Positions 1-7,641 of a stretch of DNA of 64,000 bases are shown one piece after another. Every line of letters starts with the position of its first letter. The first letter of the stretch is position 1. Origin of the DNA: Candidatus Binatia bacterium. Lineage in GTDB: Bacteria > Desulfobacterota > Binatia > UBA12015. The notes beneath the pieces are model-generated. The model worked only from the letters and a program-made list of their open reading frames with translations, did no database searches and was not told the DNA's origin. The DNA lies in the NCBI GenBank assembly GCA_036563615.1, contig DATCMB010000006.1:1-64000 (forward strand). Direction: 5' to 3'. The position numbers and the translations under genes are program-made.

Positions 1-178
1 GAGCGCGCCCGGGAGCGAGCTGCCGGAGGTGCTGCGCGCGCAGGCGGTGCGCGGCGAGAGCGGCGACGCGAGCGGGGCGTACCTCGACCCGGAGCTGGCA
101 AGCGCGCTCGTGCAGCAGATCCACGACGAGATCCGCGACGCAGCGGCCGGGCGGCGAGCCATCGGCGACCGCACTTAA
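1..178 (+). CDS. 3' end of a gene with the C-terminal LRAQAVRG module
   Basis: Only the last 58 codons of this gene lie in the window (reading frame from base 2, stop TAA at 176-178). The visible peptide is almost entirely a 43-residue module (bases 20-148) that starts LPEVLRAQAVRG, continues SGDASGAYLDP and ends IHDEIRDAAA. The same module closes the next two genes on this strand, at near-identical DNA sequence. By analogy with the next gene the missing part could be another tripeptidyl-peptidase-like lipoprotein hydrolase, but nothing visible proves that. The function of the module is unknown to me. Confidence 0.75.
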   Translation, partial: SAPGSELPEVLRAQAVRGESGDASGAYLDPELASALVQQIHDEIRDAAAGRRAIGDRT

Positions 179-259
179 TTTTTGCCACGCACTGCCGATT
201 TCGAATGCGGGCCGCCAGGCGCGGCCGACTTTTCGATCGTTCGGAGGTGTCGTGAAGCA

Positions 260-2059
260 ATGGTGAGGTGGAGTAGGACGAAGCGTTTCGCTGTGGGACT
301 CATGGCGGCCCTGCTGGCCGCCTGCTCTGGCTCGTCGTCGTCGCCGCCCGAGCCGGACATCGCGTGGCACGACTGCGATCCGGAAGCCGTTTCCGAAGAA
401 TACATCAACCAACTTGGCGAGCGTCTGAAGTGCGCGACGCTCGCGGTGCCGCTCGACCACGACGATCCCCGAGGCGCCACGATCGAGCTCGGGCTGTCGC
501 GGGTCGCGGCGGGCGATCCGTCGCGGCGGCGCAACGCGATCTTCGTGAATCCGGGCGGCCCCGGCGCCGACGGGCTCTCCTTGGGAGCGGAGCTCGGAGC
601 GCTCTTCGCCCTCGCCGATCCGTCGGATCCGCTCGGCGCCAAGCTGCGCCGGATCTCGGACGAGTACGACGTGATCGGCTTCTCGCCGCGCGGCCTGGGC
701 TCCTCGACGCATCTCACCTGCGAGCTCGACGCGCAGTTTCACGTGACGCTCCTGGCGTCGACGGCGTTCACGCCGGAGAACCTGAACGCGATCCACGAGA
801 ACAAGCTTCTCGAGGCGCGCGCGTGCCGGGCGAATCCGCTGACGCCGTACATCAACACCGACGCGGTCGTGCGCGACATCGACTTCGTGCGTGAGAAGCT
901 CGGCGACGAGAAGGTGAGCTACATCGGCTACTCGTACGGCACCTGGCTCGGTCTCTGGTACGCGAGCCGGTTCCCCGAGCGCGTCGACCGCATGATGCTC
1001 GACAGCGTGGTGAACTACACGCTGCCGAGCTTCTATGCGGAGGGCGACGACCAGGCGGTGCCGCTGCAGTTCATCCTCGACGAGCTCGTCAGCCCGTACG
1101 CCGCGGCGCTCGACCCGATCTTCGGGCTCGGCTCGTCGCCCGACGAGATCCGCGGCATCTTCGGCGAGCTGCCGGTCGAGCTGCAGACCGTGCTCAGCAG
1201 CAAGCTCTACGGCCTGCTGTTCTCGCAGAAGGCGGCGGACGACACGGTGGTGCAGCTCGGCGCGGCGAAGGGCGTCGGCGAGGTGCTGCACGCCCATCCC
1301 GACGCGCCGCGCGAGGAGCTCGAAGCGCGCGTCGCCGAGCGCCGCTATGCGCCGGACGACGAGGTCGACGAGGTCATGCGCGAGGCGGCGAGCGAGCTGC
1401 TCGACGGGACCCTCGAGCTCAAGAGCGGCGAGCGGGATCCGGTGGAGCTCGATCCGGAGTCTGCCGTGAACAAGGCGGTCGTCTGCAACGACGGGCCCTC
1501 ACCCACCGATCCGGAGTTCTGGATCCGGGAGGTCGAGGCGATCCGCGACACCGCGCCCGTGTTCGCGCGCATCGCGAACTGCACGGACGAGTGGGGCGGG
1601 CCGAGCGTCGCGAAGCCGGACGTCGAGGGTGCGCGGCGCGTGCCGAACATCCTGTTCGTGCAGAACCAGTACGACGGCGCGACGCCGCTCGACGGCGCGC
1701 TCAAGACCCGCGATCTGCTCGGCAACGTGAGCCTGGTCTACCAGACGCGCGACTACACCCATGGCGTGTTCCCGAGCCAGGAGGTGTGCATCGACGACCC
1801 GGTCGCGGAGTTCTTCGCCGCCGACGAGATCCCCGATCGCTACGTCGTCGAGTGCGAGGGCAAGGGCCTGCTCGACGGCCTGCCGTCCGCCGCGGCGGGC
1901 GCGCTGCCCGAGACCCTGCGTGCCCAGGCGGTGCGCGGCGCGAGCGGCGATGCGAGCAGCGCGTACCTCGATCCGGACGTGGCGCGCACGCTCGCGCAGC
2001 GGATCCACGACCAGATCCGGTCCGCGGCGGCCGCCGCACGCGGCGCCGACGCGCGCTGA
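260..2059 (+). CDS. secreted alpha/beta hydrolase lipoprotein (tripeptidyl aminopeptidase-like)
   Basis: 599-residue alpha/beta hydrolase resembling the SlpD/SlpE and actinomycete tripeptidyl-aminopeptidase group. The ATG at 260 is preceded by GGAGG at 243-247 and begins a lipoprotein signal with lipobox LLAAC (lipidated Cys22), so it is preferred over the in-frame TTG at 182. Visible elements are the oxyanion segment NPGGPGADG (97-105), the nucleophile elbow GYSYG with Ser225, an acidic residue in NQYDGATP and the terminal His in DYTHG, consistent with a full Ser-Asp-His triad and a C-terminal TAP-like domain. Expected location is periplasmic, membrane-anchored; substrate unknown (peptide or ester). 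Residues 549-591 are the 43-residue module shared with both neighbours, outside the usual hydrolase fold. Confidence 0.88.
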   Translation: MVRWSRTKRFAVGLMAALLAACSGSSSSPPEPDIAWHDCDPEAVSEEYINQLGERLKCATLAVPLDHDDPRGATIELGLSRVAAGDPSRRRNAIFVNPGGPGADGLSLGAELGALFALADPSDPLGAKLRRISDEYDVIGFSPRGLGSSTHLTCELDAQFHVTLLASTAFTPENLNAIHENKLLEARACRANPLTPYINTDAVVRDIDFVREKLGDEKVSYIGYSYGTWLGLWYASRFPERVDRMMLDSVVNYTLPSFYAEGDDQAVPLQFILDELVSPYAAALDPIFGLGSSPDEIRGIFGELPVELQTVLSSKLYGLLFSQKAADDTVVQLGAAKGVGEVLHAHPDAPREELEARVAERRYAPDDEVDEVMREAASELLDGTLELKSGERDPVELDPESAVNKAVVCNDGPSPTDPEFWIREVEAIRDTAPVFARIANCTDEWGGPSVAKPDVEGARRVPNILFVQNQYDGATPLDGALKTRDLLGNVSLVYQTRDYTHGVFPSQEVCIDDPVAEFFAADEIPDRYVVECEGKGLLDGLPSAAAGALPETLRAQAVRGASGDASSAYLDPDVARTLAQRIHDQIRSAAAAARGADAR

Positions 2060-2206
2060 GCGCCGAACCCGGCGAGCGCGCGCGACGTCGATGGTCGCGA
2101 GCCATCGCGTCGCGCGCGCCGCGCGGCTCCGTCATCGGGCCGCGCCGCGCGGCGGGGTCGGCGAGCGAGCCCCCCGAGGCCTGGCGCGACGCGGCCCTCC
2201 CTCGCC

Positions 2207-2236
2207 TTGCGCGGGCCGGTCGTTCGCGAATACGCT
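2207..2236 (+). promoter_or_regulatory. possible sigma-70 promoter for the small lipoprotein
   Basis: TTGCGC (2207-2212), an 18-bp gap and TACGCT (2231-2236) lie about 40 bp before the ATG at 2275. The -35 is a weak match, so this is only a candidate. The rest of the 2060-2274 gap shows nothing else. Confidence 0.28.
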
Positions 2237-2274
2237 GGCAGAGCGAGCCATCGCTCGGAAGGGATCGCGTGGGC

Positions 2275-2598
2275 ATGCGTAGCAAGACAAAAAACATCGC
2301 TCCTTGGCTCGCCGCGGCCGTGCTGGTCGCGTGCGGGATCCCCGGGCCGCTCGCCCTCGCGTGCGAAAGGACGGGACAGGTGAGCGAGACCTCCGACGAG
2401 GCGGCTTCCGACGGGGCGCACACGGCGGACGCGCCCGTGCGGGATCTCCCCGACCACCTGCGCGCGCAGGCGGTGCGCGGCCCGAGCGGCGACGCGAGCG
2501 GCGCCTACGTCGACCCGGAGAAGGCGCGCGAGCTCAGCGACCGGATTCACCAGGAGGTCCAGGACGCGGCGGCCATCGGAGGCGGCCGCCCGCGCTGA
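2275..2598 (+). CDS. small lipoprotein consisting mainly of the LRAQAVRG module
   Basis: 107 residues. The ATG at 2275 follows a purine-rich GGAAGGGA (2258-2265). An N-terminal hydrophobic segment carries a possible lipobox LVAC, with a second cysteine in LALAC, so this is an exported, probably lipidated protein. After a short acidic linker, residues 58-100 are the 43-residue module also found at the C-termini of the two upstream genes. This is the only copy without a catalytic domain, suggesting the module folds and works by itself, for example as a binding or docking element. No family is recognised. Confidence 0.7.
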   Translation: MRSKTKNIAPWLAAAVLVACGIPGPLALACERTGQVSETSDEAASDGAHTADAPVRDLPDHLRAQAVRGPSGDASGAYVDPEKARELSDRIHQEVQDAAAIGGGRPR

Positions 2599-2643
2599 GC
2601 TGCGACCGCGCGCGCTGGTCGCGAGCGCGGCCGCGCGCAGGCG

Positions 2644-4899
2644 TCACGCGCGAGCCTCGAGACGCTCGAGCCGCGCCGGGACGTGCTTGTGGTACGGCGT
2701 CCCCGCGATCGGATCGCGGTGCTCGCCCGACGTGAGCTCGTTCGGGCGGACGCCGACGGGCGGCTCGTCGGGCGTGCGCGTGAGGCCGAGGCCGTTGGGC
2801 AGCGAGATGTGGCCCGGGCGCATCATCGGGCTCACCTCGACGACGACCTCGGCGCGGCCGCGCTTCGTGGTCAGCACGGCGCGGTCGCCGCTCGTGAGCC
2901 CGAGGCGTGCGGCGTCGACCTCCGAGATGCGCAGCGCGCCCTCGTAGTCCTTCTTCCGCCACTCGGGGCTGCGGAAGATCGTGTTGGCGGTGAACGAGCG
3001 GCGCTCGCCGGCGCTCAGCACGAACGGGAACTCCGGGTCGCTCGCGGGCGGCGGCGTGGTCGCGAGCTCGGCGAGGGCGCGGATCATGATCTCGTTGTCG
3101 ACGTGGATCCGGCCGTCGCCGGTGCGCACGCGGCTCCAGCAGTCCTCGGGCTCGTCGACGCTGAACACCACGCCGCTCGGGCTGCTCAGGATGGCGTCGA
3201 ACAGCGCGCCGCCGGGATCGTCGCCGCCGAAGCCGGCGCGCGCGAGGCTCTCGGGGAAGCGCAGCGCGGCGATGTTGGCAGCGCCCCAGAGCAGCGCCGC
3301 CGCCGCGGCGCCGTTCGGCAGCGTCGGACCCAGCGTTCGATACAGGATCACCGGCGTCAGCTTCTCGAGCTCGGGGTGCGCGCCCATGAACGCGAGAAAC
3401 GCGTCGCGGAACTCCTTGCGTCCGACGTTTGCTGCTTCGCGCAGCGGCGTCAGGTCGACGCCGTCGAGCGCGCCCAGAGCTTCGACGATCCGCGCGTGGA
3501 TCTCCGCCTCGGGAAGCGTCCCGGGTAGCGCCTCGACGACCGGACGCCGCAGGTGGAAGGAGTTGCGCGGGAACTCGAAGTTGAAGAACGTCGCCTCCCA
3601 CTTCTCGAACTGCGACGCGGCCGGCAGCACGTAGTGCGCGAGCTGCGCCGTCTCGGTCATCGCGACGTCGATCACGACGACGAATTCGAGCGCCGCGAGC
3701 GCCTCGCGCATCCGCGGGCTGTCGGCGAGCGAGTGCGCCGGGTTGGCCGACTCGACGATCATCGCCCGGTAGCGCTTCGGGTGATCCGTGAGGATCTCCT
3801 CGGGGATCACGTTGCACGGGACCATGTTCGAGATGATCCGCGCGCCGACGACCGGCGACAGCTTCTCGCGGCGCTCGACGCCGCTGCCGGCGAGCGACAC
3901 GATCGACGTCGGGATGTAGTGGCCGCCGCGCTTCGCGAAGTTGCCGGTCAGCGCCCAGAGCAGCTTCTCGAGGTAGCTGCACAGCGTCGAGTGCAGGTTC
4001 ATCTGGACGCCGAGGTCCTCGTACACCGCGACGCTCGACGCCGACGCGATGCGACGCGCGGTGCGGCGGATGAGCTCGGGATCGAGCTCGCAGATCCGTG
4101 CGTACGCATCGACGTCCACGGCGGCGAGGACGGGCTCGAGCTCCTCGAGGCCGGCGCCGTGCTCCGCCCACCACGCGCGGTTCACGAGACCCTCCTGCAC
4201 GAGCACCGCGGCGAGGGCGGCGAGGCACCACGCGTCGGTGCCGGGCTTGAGCCTCAGGTGGTAGTCGGCGAGCTCCGCGGTCTCCGTGCGCCGCGGATCG
4301 ATCACGATCATCGAGCGTGACGGATCGCGCGCGATCTCCTTCAGCGTCGTGCGGGCGTGGGGGATGCCGTGCGACTGGTACGGGTTCTTGCCGACCCACA
4401 CCGCGACCTCGGCGTTCGCGATGTCCCCGCGCGTGTAGCCGCCGAGCATCTTGCCGTTGACCCAGAACTCGCCGGTCTTCTCCTGCGCGAGCGCGTTCGA
4501 GCGGTACACGCTGCCGAGCGCCGCGCGCGTTGCCGTCGCGTAGCCGCCGTTCAGGTGGTTCCCCTGACCGCCGCCGCCGAAGTAGAAGATCGTCTCGCCG
4601 CCGTACGTGTCGCGCACGCGCGCGAGACCCGCGGCGACCTCGGCGATCGCGGTGTCCCAGTCGACGGGCTCGAAGGTGCCGTCGGCGCGGCGACGCAGCG
4701 GCGTGTCGAGGCGATGGCGACCGTTCTGGTAGTGGTCGAGCCGCAGCGCCTTCTGGCACGTGTAGCCCTTCGAGGCGGGGTGCGCCCTGTCGCCGCGGAT
4801 GCGCTCGAAGGTCCTTTTGTCCTCGCCGACCTGGATCTCGATCCCGCAGTTGCACTCGCAGAGGATGCACGCGGACTGCCGCCACTCACTGGAATTCAT
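2644..4899 (-). CDS. molybdopterin-dependent oxidoreductase (formate dehydrogenase-like superfamily)
   Basis: 751 residues, DMSO-reductase superfamily. The start at 4899 gives a protein opening directly with the 4Fe-4S site: Cys11, Cys14, Cys18 and Cys48 in the spacing typical of Nar/Fdh-type enzymes. Molybdopterin-binding stretches follow (GGGGQGN at 108-114, VGKNPYQSHG, VIDPRRTETA, ESANPAHS), and a C-terminal molydopterin dinucleotide-binding domain contains SAGERRSFTANT. No Tat signal is seen, so it is probably cytoplasmic. At the position of the metal-ligating SeCys/Cys/Ser the sequence reads LAQEKTGEF, i.e. Glu140 with no Cys or Ser. The substrate cannot be told. It is divergent from an HxlR-type regulator that very likely controls it. 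Confidence 0.88.
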   Translation of the reverse strand: MNSSEWRQSACILCECNCGIEIQVGEDKRTFERIRGDRAHPASKGYTCQKALRLDHYQNGRHRLDTPLRRRADGTFEPVDWDTAIAEVAAGLARVRDTYGGETIFYFGGGGQGNHLNGGYATATRAALGSVYRSNALAQEKTGEFWVNGKMLGGYTRGDIANAEVAVWVGKNPYQSHGIPHARTTLKEIARDPSRSMIVIDPRRTETAELADYHLRLKPGTDAWCLAALAAVLVQEGLVNRAWWAEHGAGLEELEPVLAAVDVDAYARICELDPELIRRTARRIASASSVAVYEDLGVQMNLHSTLCSYLEKLLWALTGNFAKRGGHYIPTSIVSLAGSGVERREKLSPVVGARIISNMVPCNVIPEEILTDHPKRYRAMIVESANPAHSLADSPRMREALAALEFVVVIDVAMTETAQLAHYVLPAASQFEKWEATFFNFEFPRNSFHLRRPVVEALPGTLPEAEIHARIVEALGALDGVDLTPLREAANVGRKEFRDAFLAFMGAHPELEKLTPVILYRTLGPTLPNGAAAAALLWGAANIAALRFPESLARAGFGGDDPGGALFDAILSSPSGVVFSVDEPEDCWSRVRTGDGRIHVDNEIMIRALAELATTPPPASDPEFPFVLSAGERRSFTANTIFRSPEWRKKDYEGALRISEVDAARLGLTSGDRAVLTTKRGRAEVVVEVSPMMRPGHISLPNGLGLTRTPDEPPVGVRPNELTSGEHRDPIAGTPYHKHVPARLERLEARA

Positions 4900-4994
4900 G
4901 ATTGACACCGCTTGCCTTTCCTGGAACGGCGGCCGGTCGTACCCGACGCCCGCGCGCCCGGAACGCGCGACCGGCCTGGCGCCGCCCTGGGTCC

Positions 4995-5009
4995 GTTCCA
5001 TGATGGAAC
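4995..5009. promoter_or_regulatory. operator 1, probable HxlR-type regulator site
   Basis: Palindrome GTTCCATGATGGAAC (6-bp arms around a 3-bp centre, extended by one C/G pair to 4994-5010). A near copy lies 32 bp away, centre to centre, about three helical turns. It covers the predicted start point of the minus-strand oxidoreductase promoter. Confidence 0.6.
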
Positions 5010-5011
5010 GA

Positions 5012-5040
5012 ACCCTACGCGGGCGAGTTTCATGATGCAA
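5012..5040 (-). promoter_or_regulatory. candidate promoter of the molybdopterin oxidoreductase
   Basis: On the minus strand TTGCAT (5040-5035), exactly 17 bp, then TAGGGT (5017-5012). The -35 lies within operator 2 and the expected start point, near 5005, within operator 1, an arrangement suited to repression. Confidence 0.42.
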
Positions 5041-5041
5041 C
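5027..5041. promoter_or_regulatory. operator 2, probable HxlR-type regulator site
   Basis: GTTTCATGATGCAAC matches operator 1 (GTTCCATGATGGAAC) at 13 of 15 positions. It overlaps the -35 elements of both divergent candidate promoters. Confidence 0.55.
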
Positions 5042-5056
5042 TATCTCGACTACGCT
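5028..5056 (+). promoter_or_regulatory. candidate promoter of the HxlR regulator gene
   Basis: TTTCAT (5028-5033), 17 bp, TACGCT (5051-5056). The ATG at 5064 falls where transcription should begin, so the message may be leaderless. The -35 is inside operator 2, consistent with autoregulation. Confidence 0.4.
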
Positions 5057-5063
5057 CCCGGCG

Positions 5064-5543
5064 ATGAAGCGCACCGACACCTCCGGCTGGCCGTGCACCA
5101 TCGCGCGCGCCGCCAACGTGCTCGGCGACCATTGGAACCTGCTGATCATCCGCCAGGCCTGCCTCGGCGTGCGCCGCTTCGACGACTTCCAGGCGGCGCT
5201 CGGCATCGGCCGCAACATCCTCACCCAGCGCCTCGGCCGCCTGGTCGAGGAGGGCCTGCTGCGCCGGGTCGCGTACCAGGAGAGCCCGCCGCGCTACGAG
5301 TACCGCCTGACCGACAAGGGCCGCGACGTCTTCCCGATCCTGGCCGCGATGGCGGCCTGGGGCGAGAAGTGGATGACCGGTCCCGAGGGCACGCCGCTCG
5401 TCCTGCACGACACGGGCTGCGACCACGACATGCGCGCGGTCGTCGTGTGCAGCGAGTGCCGCGAGCCGGTCGACCTGCGGCGCACGACCGCGCGCTTCGG
5501 TCCGGGCTTCGTGCGTCCGAAGACGAAGGGCAAGAGCCGCTGA
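5064..5543 (+). CDS. HxlR-family winged-helix transcriptional regulator
   Basis: 159 residues, close to the usual size plus a tail. The core CTIARAANVLGDHW, then LLIIRQACLGVRRFDDFQ, ILTQRLGRLVEEGLLRR and RYEYRLTDKGRDVFPIL is the HxlR-type DUF24 winged helix. An N-terminal Cys (residue 10, in GWPCTIARA) is in the position used for thiol sensing in some family members, and the C-terminal part has HDTGCDHDM and CSECREP, giving four more cysteines or histidines that could bind metal or sense redox state. Its gene faces the molybdopterin oxidoreductase across paired operators, so it probably controls that gene and itself. Confidence 0.88.
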   Translation: MKRTDTSGWPCTIARAANVLGDHWNLLIIRQACLGVRRFDDFQAALGIGRNILTQRLGRLVEEGLLRRVAYQESPPRYEYRLTDKGRDVFPILAAMAAWGEKWMTGPEGTPLVLHDTGCDHDMRAVVVCSECREPVDLRRTTARFGPGFVRPKTKGKSR

Positions 5544-5564
5544 CCGGCGGCGCCGCCGCGCGAC

Positions 5565-7100
5565 CTACGCGCGCCGTGGCGCCGCGTGCGGATCGTCCTG
5601 CGCCAGCGACCGCGCCGCCGCGCGCCCGGCGAGGAACGCCGTCGCCCACGCCCACTGGAAGTTGAAGCCGCCGATGCGGCCGTCGCAGTCGAGGATCTCG
5701 CCCGCGAGGTAGAGACCCGGAGCGCGGCGCGAGGCGAGCGTGCGGTAGTCGACCTCGGCGAGCGGCACGCCGCCCATCGTCACCTCGGCGTGGTCCCAGC
5801 CGCGCGGGCCGACGACCGGCAGCTCGAGGTCGGTGAGCGCTGCGACCAGCGCGCGCCGCTGCTCGCGCGTGAGCTGCGCGGCCTGCGTCGACGGGTCGAC
5901 GCCCGCGACGCGGAGCAGCGCGAGCGCGAGGCGCTCGGGCAGCAAGCCGGCGAGCAGCCGACCGAGCGAGGCGCGCGGGCGCTCGGCGGCGAGCGCGCGC
6001 AGACGGGCGTCGACCGCCTCGGCGCTCTCGCCGGGGAAAAAGCTCGCCGCGAGGCGGACGCGCGCGCCGCTTGAGCGCGCGGCGAGCCAGTGCCGGCTCG
6101 CGTCGAGCGCGACCGGCCCGCTGATCCCGAAGTGCGTCCACAGCATGCTGCCCGTGCGGCGATCGACCCGCTTGCCGTCGGCCCAGGTCGCGAGCTCGGT
6201 CGGCTGCGAGACGCCGCGCAGCTCGGCGTGGAAGAAGCCGCGCGCGAGCACCAGCGGCACGAGCGCGGGCTGCGTCTCGGTGACCGTGTGGCCGAGGGAT
6301 TGCGCGAGCGCGTAGCCGCTGCCGTCGCTGCCGGTGCGCGGTAGCGAGCGTCCGCCGGTCGCGAGCACGAGACGGCGTGCGCGCAGGACGCCGCGCGCGT
6401 GCGTCACCTCGAAGCGCGCCGCTGCGTCCGCGGTCGTCTGCGAGCTCGAGCCACGCGAGCCGGCGACGCCGTCGCTGTCCGTGCACGCGCGCACCGCCTC
6501 GACGCGACAGCCCGTGCGCAGCTCGACGCCGAGCGCGCGGCAGCGCGCGACGAGCGCGTCGACCACCGTCTGCGCACGGTTCGTCACCGGAAAGAGCTTG
6601 CCGGTCTCTTCCCGTTTGAGCTCGACGCCGAGCGACGCGAACCAGCGCACGGTCGCCTCGACATCGAACGCCGCGAGCACGTTGCGGATCGGGTTGCGCG
6701 CGCCGTTGAAGTCCTCGGGTGTGACGCGCTCGTGCGTGGCGTTGCAGCGCCCGCCGCCCGAGATCAGGATCTTGGCGCCGATCCGGCGCGCCGACTCGAG
6801 CGCCACGATCCGCGGCGGCCGCGCGAGCCGCGCCGCCTCCTCGGCGGCGAAGATCGCGCACGCGAGCCCGGCCGCGCCGGCGCCGACGATCGCGACGTCC
6901 GCGACGTCGGCCGCACGTGCGACGTCGGTGAGGCCGTCGCCGTTCGCGTCCGCGGCGGCCGCCTCGCCGCTCGCGCTCCCCGCGCCGTCGGCGGGCTCCC
7001 CGTCGTCACCGACCTCCGCGCCGCTGCCAGCGCCTCCGCCGTCCTCGATCACGCGCGTAAGCCGTACGCAGCCACCGCGCGTGCGTCCACCCAGGCGCAC
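5565..7100 (-). CDS. HI0933/BaiN-type FAD-dependent oxidoreductase
   Basis: A flavoprotein with the Rossmann motif VAIVGAGAAGLACAI (around residue 69), SGGGRCN, and the C-terminal GGVPLAEVDYRTLASR and LYLAGEILDCDGRIGGFNFQWAWATAF of the HI0933 family. Family members are annotated as NAD(P)/FAD-dependent oxidoreductases; BaiN reduces bile-acid intermediates, but most have no known substrate. The GTG start at 7100 adds about 65 Gly/Ala/Asp-rich residues before the FAD site; GTG at 7052 is another choice. The following Val codons are GTC, so the extension cannot be removed with a normal start. The gene is divergent from the YbaK homologue with a gap of only 39 bp. Confidence 0.85.
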   Translation of the reverse strand: MRLGGRTRGGCVRLTRVIEDGGGAGSGAEVGDDGEPADGAGSASGEAAAADANGDGLTDVARAADVADVAIVGAGAAGLACAIFAAEEAARLARPPRIVALESARRIGAKILISGGGRCNATHERVTPEDFNGARNPIRNVLAAFDVEATVRWFASLGVELKREETGKLFPVTNRAQTVVDALVARCRALGVELRTGCRVEAVRACTDSDGVAGSRGSSSQTTADAAARFEVTHARGVLRARRLVLATGGRSLPRTGSDGSGYALAQSLGHTVTETQPALVPLVLARGFFHAELRGVSQPTELATWADGKRVDRRTGSMLWTHFGISGPVALDASRHWLAARSSGARVRLAASFFPGESAEAVDARLRALAAERPRASLGRLLAGLLPERLALALLRVAGVDPSTQAAQLTREQRRALVAALTDLELPVVGPRGWDHAEVTMGGVPLAEVDYRTLASRRAPGLYLAGEILDCDGRIGGFNFQWAWATAFLAGRAAARSLAQDDPHAAPRRA

Positions 7101-7139
7101 GCTTGCGCCCGGTGCGGACGCCCGCTAGCCGCACCCCGC

Positions 7140-7604
7140 GTGACCCCGGCCGTCGTCGCCGCGCGCCGCGCCAAGATCTGGCACGAGCTGCGCGAGTACC
7201 GTCACGACGCCGACGCGCCGTCGTACGGCGTCGAGGCAGCGCAGGCGCTCGGCCTCGACCCGGAGCACGTCTTCAAGACGCTGGTCGCCGAGTGCGACGG
7301 CACGCTCGTGGTCGCGCTCGTTCCCGTCGCGCGCTCGCTCGACTTGAAGGCGCTCGCCGCCGCGGTCGGCGCGAAGCGCGCCGCGATGGCCGATCCCGCG
7401 CAGGCCGAGCGCGCGACCGGCTACGTCGTCGGCGGCATCAGCCCGCTCGGGCAGAAGAAGCGCCTGCCGATGGTGGCCGACGAGAGCATGCTCGCGCTCG
7501 AGACGGTGTACGTCAGCGCCGGACGCCGCGGGCTCGAGCTGGCGCTGCGTCCCGCCGACCTGCTGCGGCTGTGCGACGCGGCGACCGCGCGCATCGCGCG
7601 CTGA
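7140..7604 (+). CDS. ybaK: YbaK/EbsC-family aminoacyl-tRNA deacylase
   Basis: 154 residues from GTG 7140, matching the family size (about 155). YbaK/EbsC proteins hydrolyse Cys-tRNA(Pro) made in error by prolyl-tRNA synthetase. Typical segments are HELREYRHDADAPSYG at the N-terminus, FKTLVAECDG, KRAAMADP, ATGYVVGGISPLGQKKRLP (the conserved GGxSPxGxxK block) and YVSAGRRGLELALRPADL. No good Shine-Dalgarno sequence precedes the GTG. An upstream in-frame opening exists but encodes no family sequence. Confidence 0.86.
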   Translation: MTPAVVAARRAKIWHELREYRHDADAPSYGVEAAQALGLDPEHVFKTLVAECDGTLVVALVPVARSLDLKALAAAVGAKRAAMADPAQAERATGYVVGGISPLGQKKRLPMVADESMLALETVYVSAGRRGLELALRPADLLRLCDAATARIAR

Positions 7605-7641
7605 CGCGCCACGAAACCGGACCGCGGAACGCCGCGCCGGC

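Noticed and set aside
1591..2272. Long open frame running through the end of the hydrolase gene into the small lipoprotein gene
   Set aside because: It is out of frame with the hydrolase and its Arg/Ala-rich product has no domain; only the part from ATG 2275, with signal peptide and module, is credible.
2683..4905. Long plus-strand open frames opposite the molybdopterin oxidoreductase
   Set aside because: They are antisense shadows produced by high GC third positions; products are Arg/Ala/Val rich without domains or ribosome sites.
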